Shown in pieces: positions 34,240-43,567 of a stretch of 64,000 nucleotides of DNA. Position 1 is the stretch's first letter. The number at the start of each line of letters is the position of its first letter. The DNA is from MedAcidi-G1 sp000817085. GTDB taxonomy: Bacteria > Actinomycetota > Acidimicrobiia > Acidimicrobiales > MedAcidi-G1. The notes beneath the pieces were generated by a model, which worked only from the letters and a program-made list of their open reading frames with translations, did no database searches and was not told the DNA's origin. A program made the translations under genes and the position numbers. Location: NCBI GenBank assembly GCA_045568635.1, contig JBJLAO010000001.1, positions 1 to 64,000 of the forward strand, given 5' to 3'.

Positions 34240-36882
34240 ATGGGTTTTGGTGGTGGAATCGGGGGTTTTTCCATTGGACCTTCTTCAGTGCAATCCAACG
34301 CTGAAGCGGGTTTACCTTTTGCGGAGTTACCTGATGATTTTCTAAAGAGAATCGACAAAGTCTTAGAAAAAGAACCCGAACATCCTGATCCTAAAATTTC
34401 TTTTTCACACAGCAAGTGGGAACGTTCCCCTTTCACTCTTAAAACGTTTCTTTCGTCCCACGTCTTTTTACTTTGCCTTGCTCTTCTTTTAGTTGTCTTA
34501 GAATCTGGACTTCAACATCTCGGACCTTTACTTACACAAATTGCTATCGATGAAGGCGTCTCTAATAAAAATACCCAAATATTATTTGTCACTTGTATTT
34601 GTTATGTAGCTTCCATAGCAATATCTGCAGCAGTTTCCTTTGTGCGAACTTCTTTCACCGGAAGGTTGGGGGAAAAACTAGTTTATGAATTGAGAATACG
34701 AGTTTTCACTCACCTGCAACGACAGTCATTCAGCTTTTTCACAAATGAAAAAGCAGGTGTACTTATGACACGCATGACAAGCGATATAGAATCTCTTACT
34801 GTTCTTTTTCAAGAGGGTCTCGTTAATTTTGCTGTTCAAATAATAACTCTGCTCGTAATCACGGCTTATCTGATAGTTCTTAATCCAAGTCTGGCACTGA
34901 TATCTCTTCTACTCGTAATACCAGTAAACATAATTTTCACTTTGTGGTTTAGGAAGGTTTCCATTTTCGGATATTTATCTGTTCGAGACAAGATTGCCGA
35001 TATTCTTTCAAATCTTTCCGAAAGTCTTGCGGGTATGCGAGTAATAACTGCTTTCAATCAGCGTAAATACCGTTCAGAAATACATGACAAAATAACAGTC
35101 TCTCATTTTAAGGCAAATCTTTATACAGGGCGAGCACAAGCACTATTCGGTCCTGGAACAGAGGCAATAGGCATCATTACACAGGCAACAATTTTGTTTG
35201 TAGGCGGGAGCATGGTCTTAAAGAACGAACTAAGTATTGGTGAACTAACTGCTTTCATATTATTTCTGACCTCTTTCTTCGCTCCGATCCAAAGTCTCGT
35301 TCAGCTCTACAATCAGTACCAGCAAGGCAATGCATCAATCGAGAAACTCCGGAATTTACTCTCTACAACTCCTAGTGTTTATGAAAAAGAAACTGCTATA
35401 GAGATGCCAAAACTTCTTGGGTGCGTTGAATTGAAATCGGTTGATTTTAATTATGAAATAGATAAACCTGTCTTAAAGAATATTGATTTAAAAGTTGAAT
35501 CCGGAGAGGTTCTTGCTTTAGTAGGACCGACTGGAGCAGGTAAATCAACTGTAGCGAAACTCATCTCACGTTTTTATGATCCCGAAAGCGGACAGGTTCT
35601 AATCGATGGATATGACTTACGTGACGTTCAGCTTGAATCTCTGAGGAAACAGATCGCTGTAGTCCCGCAAGAACCATTTCTTTTCAACGGAAGTATCAAG
35701 GAGAACGTGATCTTTGCCCGTCCCGACTCTAATGAAAAAGATATTGAGAAGGCTTGTAAAGCGGCAGGGTTAACTGATTTGATTAATCGTCTTCCAAATG
35801 GAATAGATAGTGCTGTTCATGAGAGAGGTGCCTCCCTCTCAGCGGGCGAACGTCAACTTCTTGCACTTGCTCGCGCTTTCTTGTGTGAACCTCAGCTTTT
35901 GATTCTAGATGAAGCAACTTCAAATCTGGATCTACTATCTGAGTCTTTAATAGAAGTGGCTTTAGACAACTTACTCAACGGACGTACAGCCATAATAGTT
36001 GCTCATAGAATTGCTACCGCTATGAGAGCTGACCGCATAGCAGTAATTGATAATGGTTCGATACTAGAAATAGGAACTCATAAAGAACTAGTCGAATCAA
36101 AAGGGAAATACGCAACTATGTATAAGACTTGGACTGATCAAGGCGGAATGGAGTCAAACCGAGCTGTGAGCGTTATCGAAGTGGTCGCTGGTTGCCTTGT
36201 TTATGCAGTTGGTTGCACCCTTCAAGGTGTTTTAGGTTTTGGTGCGAACCTCTTAGCGGTGCCAATTCTTGCACTAATAAATCCAGATTTTGTTCCAGGG
36301 CCCGTACTTTTAATAAATCCCATACTTTCAGGTTTTTTTACTTTTCGAGAAAGAGGCAATACAGATAAATATGGTTTGACATGGACTATTTTAGGAAGGC
36401 TTCCCGGGATTGCTTTAGCTGTATTAGCACTGAGTCTCGTAGCGGAAGAAAGAATCGGAGTGCTGTTTGGCTCTCTTCTGCTTTTTGCAATTGGTCTTAA
36501 ATTAAGTGGCTTGAAACTCGAAAGGTCCCAAAAAAATCTGATGCTTGGAGGATGTGTTAGCGGCTTTATGGGTACGGCAGTGGGTGTTGGAGGGCCTCCA
36601 ATAGCTTTGCTCTACCATGATGTTCCTGGGTCTGTTCTTAGAGCCACCCTTTCTCCTTACTTTCTGATAGGAACTGTCATATCTGTGAGTGCCCTTGCTT
36701 CAACAGGAAACTTTGATTCAGGAGATTTACTTATAAGCATCTATCTTCTCCCCTCTGTCATAATTGGAATGGCCATATCAGGTCCTCTCAGAAAAACACT
36801 TGACCGTGAATGGATAACTCCTGGCATCTACCTCTTATCTGGCACAGCTGCAATTACGCTACTAATAAGATCTTTATTCTAA
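34240..36882 (+). CDS. ABC exporter half fused to a TauE/SafE-like permease
   Basis: 880 residues. Residues 1-636 are a complete ABC half-exporter with Walker A GPTGAGKST, signature LSAGERQ (changed from LSGGQ) and Walker B LLILDEATSNLD, so this half carries the intact glutamate. From Met637 (ATG at 36148, preceded by AAGGCGG) about 244 residues follow with seven or eight hydrophobic segments and paired motifs (LQGVLGFGANLLAVPILAL, GGCVSGFMGTAVGVGGPPIALLY) of TauE/SafE sulfite/sulfonate exporter-like proteins. No stop codon separates the two. Met637 may be a second start, giving both fused and free permease, or a stop codon may have been lost. Confidence 0.85.
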   Translation: MGFGGGIGGFSIGPSSVQSNAEAGLPFAELPDDFLKRIDKVLEKEPEHPDPKISFSHSKWERSPFTLKTFLSSHVFLLCLALLLVVLESGLQHLGPLLTQIAIDEGVSNKNTQILFVTCICYVASIAISAAVSFVRTSFTGRLGEKLVYELRIRVFTHLQRQSFSFFTNEKAGVLMTRMTSDIESLTVLFQEGLVNFAVQIITLLVITAYLIVLNPSLALISLLLVIPVNIIFTLWFRKVSIFGYLSVRDKIADILSNLSESLAGMRVITAFNQRKYRSEIHDKITVSHFKANLYTGRAQALFGPGTEAIGIITQATILFVGGSMVLKNELSIGELTAFILFLTSFFAPIQSLVQLYNQYQQGNASIEKLRNLLSTTPSVYEKETAIEMPKLLGCVELKSVDFNYEIDKPVLKNIDLKVESGEVLALVGPTGAGKSTVAKLISRFYDPESGQVLIDGYDLRDVQLESLRKQIAVVPQEPFLFNGSIKENVIFARPDSNEKDIEKACKAAGLTDLINRLPNGIDSAVHERGASLSAGERQLLALARAFLCEPQLLILDEATSNLDLLSESLIEVALDNLLNGRTAIIVAHRIATAMRADRIAVIDNGSILEIGTHKELVESKGKYATMYKTWTDQGGMESNRAVSVIEVVAGCLVYAVGCTLQGVLGFGANLLAVPILALINPDFVPGPVLLINPILSGFFTFRERGNTDKYGLTWTILGRLPGIALAVLALSLVAEERIGVLFGSLLLFAIGLKLSGLKLERSQKNLMLGGCVSGFMGTAVGVGGPPIALLYHDVPGSVLRATLSPYFLIGTVISVSALASTGNFDSGDLLISIYLLPSVIIGMAISGPLRKTLDREWITPGIYLLSGTAAITLLIRSLF

Positions 36883-36892
36883 TGTCAACAAT

Positions 36893-37687
36893 ATGCCTAT
36901 TTTAAAATTAACTTCAGTCAGCAAAATAGAGTCAGGCAGAAAGCTACTCCAGAATATTAATTGGGAAGTTAGTTCTAATGAGAACTGGGTTGTTCTAGGG
37001 CCTAATGGTTCAGGTAAAACCTCGTTGCTTAATATCGCCTCTTTGAATCTGCACCCAAGTAAAGGTGAAGTGAAAATTATAGATCATGTCTTAGGCAAAA
37101 CAGATCTGCGACTACTCAAACCAAAAATCGGTTTTATGTCAACTTCGTTAAATTACAAATTTAGATTCAATATAAAAACAATAGAAGTAGTAGTAACAGC
37201 TATTACAGGGGCGATCGAGCCGTGGTGGGATACTTTCACTCCATCCAACTGGGAACGAGCTCATCAACTTTTAGAAAATATGGGCTGTGGGAAAAAGTCT
37301 GACCAACTATTTGGAACTTTATCTACTGGAGAAAAGCAAAGAGTTCTTTTAGCGAGAGCACTTATGCCAGAACCAGAAATATTATTTTTAGACGAACCAA
37401 CTAGTGGTTTAGACTTAAGGGGACGTGAAGAACTTTTAATTGCTCTTTCAAATTTAGTTAATGAAAAAAAATCGCCTCCTATGATCTTGGTCACTCATCA
37501 CTTGGAAGAAATACCAGTTGGTTTTGGACATCTTTTACTTTTGAAGAATGGTGAAACTGTTGCATTAGGAAAGATGCAAGAAATCATGACATCAGAAAAC
37601 ATCTCAGAGTGTTTCAGCTTAAATGCTTCAGTGAATAACAACGCTGGACGTTGGAGCATTAACATTTTAAAGAGTGAACATGAGTAA
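36893..37687 (+). CDS. ABC ATPase, YlmA/ModF-like
   Basis: 264 residues with Walker A GPNGSGKTS, signature LSTGEKQR and Walker B ILFLDEPTSGLD. It resembles the soluble single-domain ATPases of the YlmA/ModF type rather than importer subunits, and no permease follows. It starts 10 bases after the fused exporter and its end overlaps the thiamine pyrophosphokinase gene by 8 bases, so all five genes from 32429 may be co-transcribed. Confidence 0.8.
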   Translation: MPILKLTSVSKIESGRKLLQNINWEVSSNENWVVLGPNGSGKTSLLNIASLNLHPSKGEVKIIDHVLGKTDLRLLKPKIGFMSTSLNYKFRFNIKTIEVVVTAITGAIEPWWDTFTPSNWERAHQLLENMGCGKKSDQLFGTLSTGEKQRVLLARALMPEPEILFLDEPTSGLDLRGREELLIALSNLVNEKKSPPMILVTHHLEEIPVGFGHLLLLKNGETVALGKMQEIMTSENISECFSLNASVNNNAGRWSINILKSEHE

Positions 37688-38309
37688 CATGCACGCACTC
37701 ATATTTACCGGAGGGCCTTCCCCTTCCTTTGATTCTCCTCTTCCTGAAGCAAGTTTGATAATTGCCGCAGATTCTGGCGCCGACAGCGCAGAAGAACTGG
37801 GTCTAAAAGTTGACTTAATAATTGGCGATTTTGATTCTTGCTCTGAGGGAGCGATTCAGAAGGCTAAAGAAGCCCGAAGATTTCCAAGGGATAAAGATGT
37901 AACTGACTTGGAATTGGCACTTGCTGCAGCTATTGAAAAAGATATCTTCTCGGTAACAATTATTACTTCAACGCGCGGAAGATTCGATCATACTTTCGGC
38001 AACATTGTTGTCGCTAGTTCAAATCGCTGGCGTGATCTTGAAATCGATTTGTTTGTTGATGATACCTACATCAAAGTAATCAGAGATAAAACAAAGCTAA
38101 GAGGCAATCCTTCCGACCCCGTGACACTATTCGCTATGGGGGGCACTGCTTACGGTATTACCAGTAAAGGTCTAAAATGGGAATTAGATGGAACTGATCT
38201 CACTGTTGGTTCGGGCTTAGGTATCTCTAATGAATTCGCGGCACATGAGGCAGAAATTTCCATCGATGAAGGGACTATCATCTCAATTCAGCCATTGGGC
38301 AGTTATTAA
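37680..38309 (+). CDS. Thiamine pyrophosphokinase-like protein
   Basis: 209 residues from the ATG at 37680 (a GTG at 37674 is also in frame). The motif order IIAADSGADSAEELGLKVDLIIGDFDS, then RDKDVTDLELAL, then STRGRFDHTFGN is diagnostic for thiamine pyrophosphokinases, which transfer pyrophosphate from ATP to thiamine. No TPP riboswitch was seen upstream, and the gene is embedded in an ABC operon. Confidence 0.85.
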   Translation: MSNMHALIFTGGPSPSFDSPLPEASLIIAADSGADSAEELGLKVDLIIGDFDSCSEGAIQKAKEARRFPRDKDVTDLELALAAAIEKDIFSVTIITSTRGRFDHTFGNIVVASSNRWRDLEIDLFVDDTYIKVIRDKTKLRGNPSDPVTLFAMGGTAYGITSKGLKWELDGTDLTVGSGLGISNEFAAHEAEISIDEGTIISIQPLGSY

Positions 38310-38408
38310 ACCCTACTTTTTAAATTATTGATTAAATTCAATTTTCACGGGTTTACCTACTCTGAGATAGATTCAATTTGTAAACAGAAATCTAAAAAGG
38401 TTCCATTT

Positions 38409-40118
38409 ATGACAATAAGCGAAGAAGTATCAGAACTATCAACTCTTTTAGATGATCCAAATACTATTTTACGACCCGCAGAGATTGTAATGGAACCTAC
38501 AAATCTAGGTGCTGTAAGAATGACTCGTTTCAGTTTCAGTCGTTCAATGATCCGTCGAGCATTTACGAATAATTGGGAAATTAACTGCCAAGTTGTCGAT
38601 TTTGACGAATTTGGATGTGGGCACATTATCTATCGCATTCTTGCGGAAGGAAAGATATTTCACTTTGTGGCCTTTACTTCCACTATCGACGAAGCTCTAC
38701 ATACAGATCGTGTAATAGCAGACGTGTGGGACGTAACCGCAGCATTAGTAGAAGGAGAGATGGACGACGACTTTCTGAGGTTATTAAAAAACGAAGTACC
38801 TAAACAAGAGTTAAGCAGACTGGATCCTCGGGTACTTGTATTGACTAGGGGAAATCGAAGTGTGCGCTTTTATGACTATTTGGTTGAACGGTTGGCGAGT
38901 GGAAAACAGCCAGAGTCAAAGAAGTTAGGTGACGCTGGTTACATAATGAGGAGCACAGCATTCTATGGAAATGGAAAATTTGGAATGCGATCATTTTTAG
39001 GTTTCGAAGACCAACATCCACTTTCTTCTCCTTACAGAGCACAATTTCTCGCAGCTTGGCTCTTCAGAGAAGTTAGTTACAAATCGGTAGAACATTGTGC
39101 CAAAATAAAAAACCCTAATGCTGTAGGTTTTAACGACGAATGGAGTCGTTTTTTTGGATTAGGAAACGCAACCGGTCTGGGTTTAGTTCCCTGGGCTATG
39201 AAGCACCCTGAAGAGTTGAATGCATGGATTGCTATAAGAGAACTGGCTCTTTCTAATGTCCGCTCTCTCGCAGGTTCAACTAAAAATAAGCAAATCCTTG
39301 AAGAATGGATAGACAAGGCTTACCAGTACTTCTCATCGCTCGGCGGTGATGATCGCTCGCCTTGGATGGGACCGCAGTCCTTAGCAAAAGCAACTTTGCT
39401 TATCCAAGATACTTTTCGCTCTTTAAGTGGGAATCCTTTCCCTTTTGACGATCTCTACTTGTGGGCTGAAAAACAGAATATTGAAATAACCGAATTAGTA
39501 ATTTCATTGCTCTTGGAACTAGACGACACAAGAGACGAAGTCATCGATGAGCTTCTAAAGGTCGATACTGAAAAAAAATCTAACTTGAATACCACAGTTA
39601 AGGATATAAAAACAATAATCACCGAAAAGTACTTCTGGTTGAAAGAACTTAACCTTGACGGAGCAGAGGCTGAACACTACTGGTGGGTTATGTCTGACAA
39701 TGCTGAGGAACCGCGTCGTGCTGAAAGATCTATTATTAACCCAGCACACAGAGAGATACCCATAGACATCTCGTTGCGTATCAACAAATTGATCAAAGAT
39801 TTAGAAATAACAGATGAAAAAATTTCAGCAAGTGAATTTCTCCACTCTTTCCCAGAGCATGGAATTGCTATAAAGCGCATCCTCCGTAATTCTGGACCTT
39901 ATAGCGAACCTAGGGAAAATGTTTGCGATTTTAAACACCTACCTTTAAACCTGCAACGCTTTCAATTAGCCATGTACGGAATGGATAATTTCTCCCCACA
40001 GTCAACGGACTGGCTGAGGGTGACACTTTTTCAGGGTGCTCCCAGAGTCTCAGAAATCGGTTCTTATGATTCGGACAATTGGATCTTACCGAAACAACCG
40101 GGAGGTCTAATCCAATGA
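38409..40118 (+). CDS. Conserved-looking protein of unknown function, first gene of the dipeptidase operon
   Basis: 569 residues from the ATG at 38409, which has an AAAAAGG site; the open frame extends 27 codons upstream to a TTG with no site. It is soluble and mostly helical in its second half, with no signal peptide or membrane segment. I recognise no catalytic motif. Its stop overlaps the dipeptidase start (ATGA), and gene sets of this kind (large unknown protein, dipeptidase, DUF3726-like, Ldh-type dehydrogenase) are familiar to me from marine proteobacteria, which hints at a shared catabolic pathway. Confidence 0.65.
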   Translation: MTISEEVSELSTLLDDPNTILRPAEIVMEPTNLGAVRMTRFSFSRSMIRRAFTNNWEINCQVVDFDEFGCGHIIYRILAEGKIFHFVAFTSTIDEALHTDRVIADVWDVTAALVEGEMDDDFLRLLKNEVPKQELSRLDPRVLVLTRGNRSVRFYDYLVERLASGKQPESKKLGDAGYIMRSTAFYGNGKFGMRSFLGFEDQHPLSSPYRAQFLAAWLFREVSYKSVEHCAKIKNPNAVGFNDEWSRFFGLGNATGLGLVPWAMKHPEELNAWIAIRELALSNVRSLAGSTKNKQILEEWIDKAYQYFSSLGGDDRSPWMGPQSLAKATLLIQDTFRSLSGNPFPFDDLYLWAEKQNIEITELVISLLLELDDTRDEVIDELLKVDTEKKSNLNTTVKDIKTIITEKYFWLKELNLDGAEAEHYWWVMSDNAEEPRRAERSIINPAHREIPIDISLRINKLIKDLEITDEKISASEFLHSFPEHGIAIKRILRNSGPYSEPRENVCDFKHLPLNLQRFQLAMYGMDNFSPQSTDWLRVTLFQGAPRVSEIGSYDSDNWILPKQPGGLIQ

Positions 40119-41068
40119 TCGTAGACGGTCTGGAAATAAATAATTGGAATCGATCAACGATCGAAGAAGTTAAATCTGGCGGCATAGACGTAGTCCATGC
40201 GACTTGTGGCGTATGGGAGGACTTAACCGGGGCAATTACCAAAATTGGTGATTGGCGACACTTCGCTCGCGAAAACTCTGATCTAGTGAGAATAGTAAGA
40301 AACGTTCAAGAAATGCATGAGGCTAAAGACGAAGGGATCCTAGGAGTAATTCTGGGTTTTCAAAATAGCTCCATGCTTGGTGATGACCCTGAAATGGCAA
40401 GTATTTTTGCTGATCTTGGAGTACGAGTAATTCAACTCACATACAATATTTCGAATCATCTTGGATCTAGTTGCTGGGAACCTGAAGATGGAGGACTAAC
40501 TAGAGTGGGTCACCGCATGCTCAGTGCCCTGAACTCATCCGGAATACTTGTTGACATCTCACATGTAGGAAACCGAACTGGTCTCGAAGCCATAGACAAT
40601 TCTGAAAAACCTATTGCAGTGACTCACGGTAACCCTTCCTCCTTTTGTGACTCACCACGTAATAAACCTGACTACCTTATAGAGGCTCTTGCAGCTAGAG
40701 GTGGCGTTATGGGCTGCACTCTTTATCCCCTTTTCATAGGTGGAGACGCGACTACACGTCTTGACTGGTGCCGTATGCTCGCAGACACTGCAGAAAAAAT
40801 TGGTGTGAAACATTTAGCGATAGGCAGCGATTCAGTGGTTGGCTGGGCGCCTGATTCCCTAGGTTGGATGCGGAGTGGGAGATGGGACAGACCAAAACAA
40901 ACTGAAGATATACCCACTTTCCCAACTTGGCCCGAATGGTTCAAAGGGCCAAGAGATTTTCAATCATTAGCTGAAGGACTTTCTGAAGTAGGTTTCTCTT
41001 CAGAAGACATTATTTCAATTATGGGCTCAAACTGGATCCGTTTATTTGAAGATGTATTCGATGACTGA
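40115..41068 (+). CDS. M19-type dipeptidase (renal-dipeptidase-like)
   Basis: 317 residues from the ATG at 40115 with a GGAGG site. The TIM-barrel landmarks include LGVRVIQLTYNISNHLGSS, LVDISHVGNRTGLEAID and PIAVTHGNPSSF, which provide the metal-binding histidines of family M19. The first metal motif, HxD near the N-terminus, is missing: this protein reads VDGLEINNW there. The subfamily with this change probably has altered metal binding. Membrane dipeptidases cleave dipeptides, including D-amino-acid-containing ones. Confidence 0.8.
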   Translation: MIVDGLEINNWNRSTIEEVKSGGIDVVHATCGVWEDLTGAITKIGDWRHFARENSDLVRIVRNVQEMHEAKDEGILGVILGFQNSSMLGDDPEMASIFADLGVRVIQLTYNISNHLGSSCWEPEDGGLTRVGHRMLSALNSSGILVDISHVGNRTGLEAIDNSEKPIAVTHGNPSSFCDSPRNKPDYLIEALAARGGVMGCTLYPLFIGGDATTRLDWCRMLADTAEKIGVKHLAIGSDSVVGWAPDSLGWMRSGRWDRPKQTEDIPTFPTWPEWFKGPRDFQSLAEGLSEVGFSSEDIISIMGSNWIRLFEDVFDD

Positions 41069-41591
41069 ATCAACGATTCTTGTGGCACCAAGAGAACTCA
41101 AAGATCAAATTGAAAGAGCTAGCCGTGTTCTTCTCTGTGAAGCTAGTGTCGCAGATCGTTTAGCAGAAGATATAACTTTCTGCGAAATCAACTACGGTCA
41201 AGGAATCTATTCTTGGTTAGAAATTGCAACCATAGATTCAACAGCTTTAAATAAGGCTCTAATAACTTCGCTTAGACTGAGACTGCCAACTGACCGCAAA
41301 TCTGCTGACATACATATTGATCCGTCTATCTCATTTGCATTTCTAGCACGCGCTTTACATACGCAGGAAAATTATGGAATTAGCTGGTCGTGCGATACAG
41401 AAATAATTTCTGGTAGTTCTAAAATTAGCTCCGTTTATCTAAAATTAGATAATTCACTCTCCTCCATGACAGACAAGAAGACAGTCGAGGCTTTATCAAC
41501 TGGATTAAAAGTTTCTCTTCTCGAATGGAATCAGATAAACAAAATTGCTTCCCAGTTTCTTTTATCAGAGGAAATTTTGGATGCTTCTTGA
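41061..41591 (+). CDS. DUF3726-like protein
   Basis: 176 residues from the ATG at 41061, which overlaps the dipeptidase stop by 8 bases. It lacks signal peptide and membrane segments. The position between an M19 dipeptidase and an Ldh-family oxidoreductase and the N-terminal ELKDQIERASRVLLCEASVADRLAED region suggest the DUF3726 family, for which no function is known to me. The assignment rests largely on context. Confidence 0.5.
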   Translation: MTESTILVAPRELKDQIERASRVLLCEASVADRLAEDITFCEINYGQGIYSWLEIATIDSTALNKALITSLRLRLPTDRKSADIHIDPSISFAFLARALHTQENYGISWSCDTEIISGSSKISSVYLKLDNSLSSMTDKKTVEALSTGLKVSLLEWNQINKIASQFLLSEEILDAS

Positions 41592-41626
41592 AGCCGCCTT
41601 CGCATATAGAGAAAAGACTAAATTCA

Positions 41627-42619
41627 ATGAATAGTAAATTACTGATACCTCTCAACGAGATAGAAGCAACTACAAAAAAAGCACTTACAAGTCACGGTGC
41701 TTCTACCGAAATTGCTTCTCTCGTAGCCCATGCTGTTCGCACTGCTGAGGAACGAGGAAATAAGATATGTGGCCTCTACTATGTCGAAAGCTACTGTCTT
41801 CAATTAAAAACTGGTCGAGTTGACGGTGTAATCAAACCTATTGTTACTAACAACAAACCCGGAGCTGTAAGAGTCGATGGAAGATTCGGTTTTGCTCAAT
41901 CAGCTTTTGCAGCGGGTTTCGACAAAGCTATCGAAGCAGCACGTAGTAATGGAATATGCAGCTACTCGATTGAACACACACATACTTGCACTTCTTTAGG
42001 GTATTTCGCAGAACAAATAGCCAAATCAGGCATGTTAGCTATAGGGGCAACTAATGCCTCTGCGGTCGTAGCCCCACCTGGTGGTTCAGTTCCTGTACTT
42101 GGAACTAATCCAGTTGCCATGGCAGTACCGGATGGTAATGGAGGGGTAGCTTTTCAATTTGATTTCAGCACAAGCGCTATAGCTCTTGGCAAAATAACAA
42201 TGGCAGCAGCGGCTAATGAACCAATTCCTATTGGCTGGGCAATTGATAAAAATGGAAATCCGACCACCAGCGCTGAAGACGCTTTGGAAGGCTCTTTACT
42301 TTCTGCAGGTGGATACAAGGGTTACGGCCTTGGACTTATGGCAGAAATATTAGCTGGTGCATTAACCGGATCAAGATTAAGTGTCGAAGTTCCACCTTTG
42401 AAGATGCCTGAAGGAAAGCCTCACGATCTAGGTCAGTTCTATATAATAATTGATGTACAAGCGTATGATGACGGGTTTCTGCAAAGATTAGGAAAACTGG
42501 TTGATGTAATTGAAGCTCAACCTAACGCCCGCCTACCTGGTAGAAATACTCATACACCTAATGAAGTTGAAGTTGATGCAGAGTTATGGTTAGCCATAAA
42601 AGAGCTTTCAAATAAATAG
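41627..42619 (+). CDS. Ldh/YlbC-family (malate/L-lactate dehydrogenase type 2) oxidoreductase
   Basis: 330 residues from the ATG at 41627; the frame is open upstream but overlaps the previous gene. Family marks are VDGRFGFAQSAFAAGFDKAIEAA, VVAPPGGSVPVLGTNPVAMAVP and GYKGYGLGLMAEILAGALTG. This NAD(P)-dependent family includes ureidoglycolate, malate, sulfolactate and delta1-piperideine-2-carboxylate/pyrroline-2-carboxylate reductases. Next to a dipeptidase, reduction of a cyclic imino acid or 2-oxo acid from peptide breakdown is plausible, but this is inference. Confidence 0.85.
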   Translation: MNSKLLIPLNEIEATTKKALTSHGASTEIASLVAHAVRTAEERGNKICGLYYVESYCLQLKTGRVDGVIKPIVTNNKPGAVRVDGRFGFAQSAFAAGFDKAIEAARSNGICSYSIEHTHTCTSLGYFAEQIAKSGMLAIGATNASAVVAPPGGSVPVLGTNPVAMAVPDGNGGVAFQFDFSTSAIALGKITMAAAANEPIPIGWAIDKNGNPTTSAEDALEGSLLSAGGYKGYGLGLMAEILAGALTGSRLSVEVPPLKMPEGKPHDLGQFYIIIDVQAYDDGFLQRLGKLVDVIEAQPNARLPGRNTHTPNEVEVDAELWLAIKELSNK

Positions 42620-42634
42620 AAATACTCCAAACTC

Positions 42635-43231
42635 CTAAAGGGATTTCTTTTCAGATATTCGGATCATTCGGGCCGCATCCACTGGCAAAAGATTTTTTTC
42701 AGGTGGGGGTGAAATGCCTTTAGAAATAAGAGAGGTTGTTAATTCGTTTATAGTTCTAAAATTTAAGTAACCTCTCATGCCCCTGTGAACAATCGAACGA
42801 GAATCAGCAACCCATAATAACCAATCAGTTAAAAGTGGGATCTGAATAATTATTCTTGACCTTTTCCCAAAATGAGTTTCGTAAATGACCGGAGGGTTCT
42901 TTCGGCGGCTCCATGCTTTTAGGTTTTTTTGAAGTAACTCTTCTTTGATTTTTAATTCTTTTGCAAACTTTTTTAAATTACCTTTGCGCTCAATAAACCC
43001 CAAAGAGTCAGGTCTAGCTCCTGCAAGTCCAACTAATTTTAACCATTGACTTTGAAGGTCTGAACCTCGCATTCCATAACTTCTAATTGCGACTTTTTTT
43101 TCAGTCAGAATACTTAAAACAGGGGCTCTAATTGAACTGCCAAGTAAATCCGAGGGAGAACAAGAGCCAAAGCGTTGAGCAGATTTAAATTTTTCGATTG
43201 CTAATTCTCTGTTTTTTTCTAAACCTGCCAT
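42635..43231 (-). CDS. Basic protein of unknown function
   Basis: 198 residues, Lys/Arg-rich, with no signal peptide or membrane segment. It contains a KKFAKELKIKEELLQKNLKAWSRRK stretch resembling a helix-turn-helix flanked by basic residues, so nucleic-acid binding is possible. It converges with the Ldh-family gene, and its upstream region is the 372-base intergenic space with the LexA box. I do not recognise the family. Confidence 0.5.
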   Translation of the reverse strand: MAGLEKNRELAIEKFKSAQRFGSCSPSDLLGSSIRAPVLSILTEKKVAIRSYGMRGSDLQSQWLKLVGLAGARPDSLGFIERKGNLKKFAKELKIKEELLQKNLKAWSRRKNPPVIYETHFGKRSRIIIQIPLLTDWLLWVADSRSIVHRGMRGYLNFRTINELTTSLISKGISPPPEKNLLPVDAARMIRISEKKSL

Positions 43232-43330
43232 TACATAAGATTACGACTTCGTGGAACTCCACTGAGGGAGCCTCGAAATTAAGCTACTTTAAGGCATTTA
43301 AAGTGACTGTATGGTCAAAAAATTTAAACA

Positions 43331-43447
43331 TTAGTCACTGAAAACCAGCTCTTGATCAAGACAAAATGTTTGTGAAATACCGTCTGGGAATGTTTCAGTA
43401 ACACAGCCAGTCGACTCATCAAAAACCCGATCTAAGGTCCGCCAATC
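43331..43447 (-). pseudogene. Possible C-terminal fragment of a lost gene
   Basis: A 38-residue reverse-strand frame reads like real protein (RVFDESTGCVTETFPDG, then SQTFCLDQELVFSD) and ends in TAA, but it opens directly after a stop codon and has no start codon. It may be the end of a secreted protein with a disulfide. This and the neighbouring palindrome are the only contents seen in 43232-43560. Confidence 0.25.
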
Positions 43448-43488
43448 TTACAGGTGCCCTAGTGTCCGGATTAGAAGATCGAAGTGCA

Positions 43489-43507
43489 ATATGGTGCAAC
43501 ACCATAT
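43489..43507. promoter_or_regulatory. Inverted repeat, possible operator or hairpin
   Basis: ATATGGTG (43489-43496), loop CAA, CACCATAT (43500-43507) is a perfect 8-bp inverted repeat about 60 bases upstream of the LexA-box promoter. No T run follows on either strand. It could be a regulator site or part of a small RNA. Confidence 0.35.
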
Positions 43508-43567
43508 ATACAGACGGGAAACCAAGAAACGATGACTGTCAAGATTGAAATTTAATTTGAAGACAAA

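Noticed and set aside
37580..37680. TPP riboswitch before the thiamine pyrophosphokinase gene
   Set aside because: The upstream bases are the coding end of the ABC ATPase, and no TPP-aptamer motif is present.
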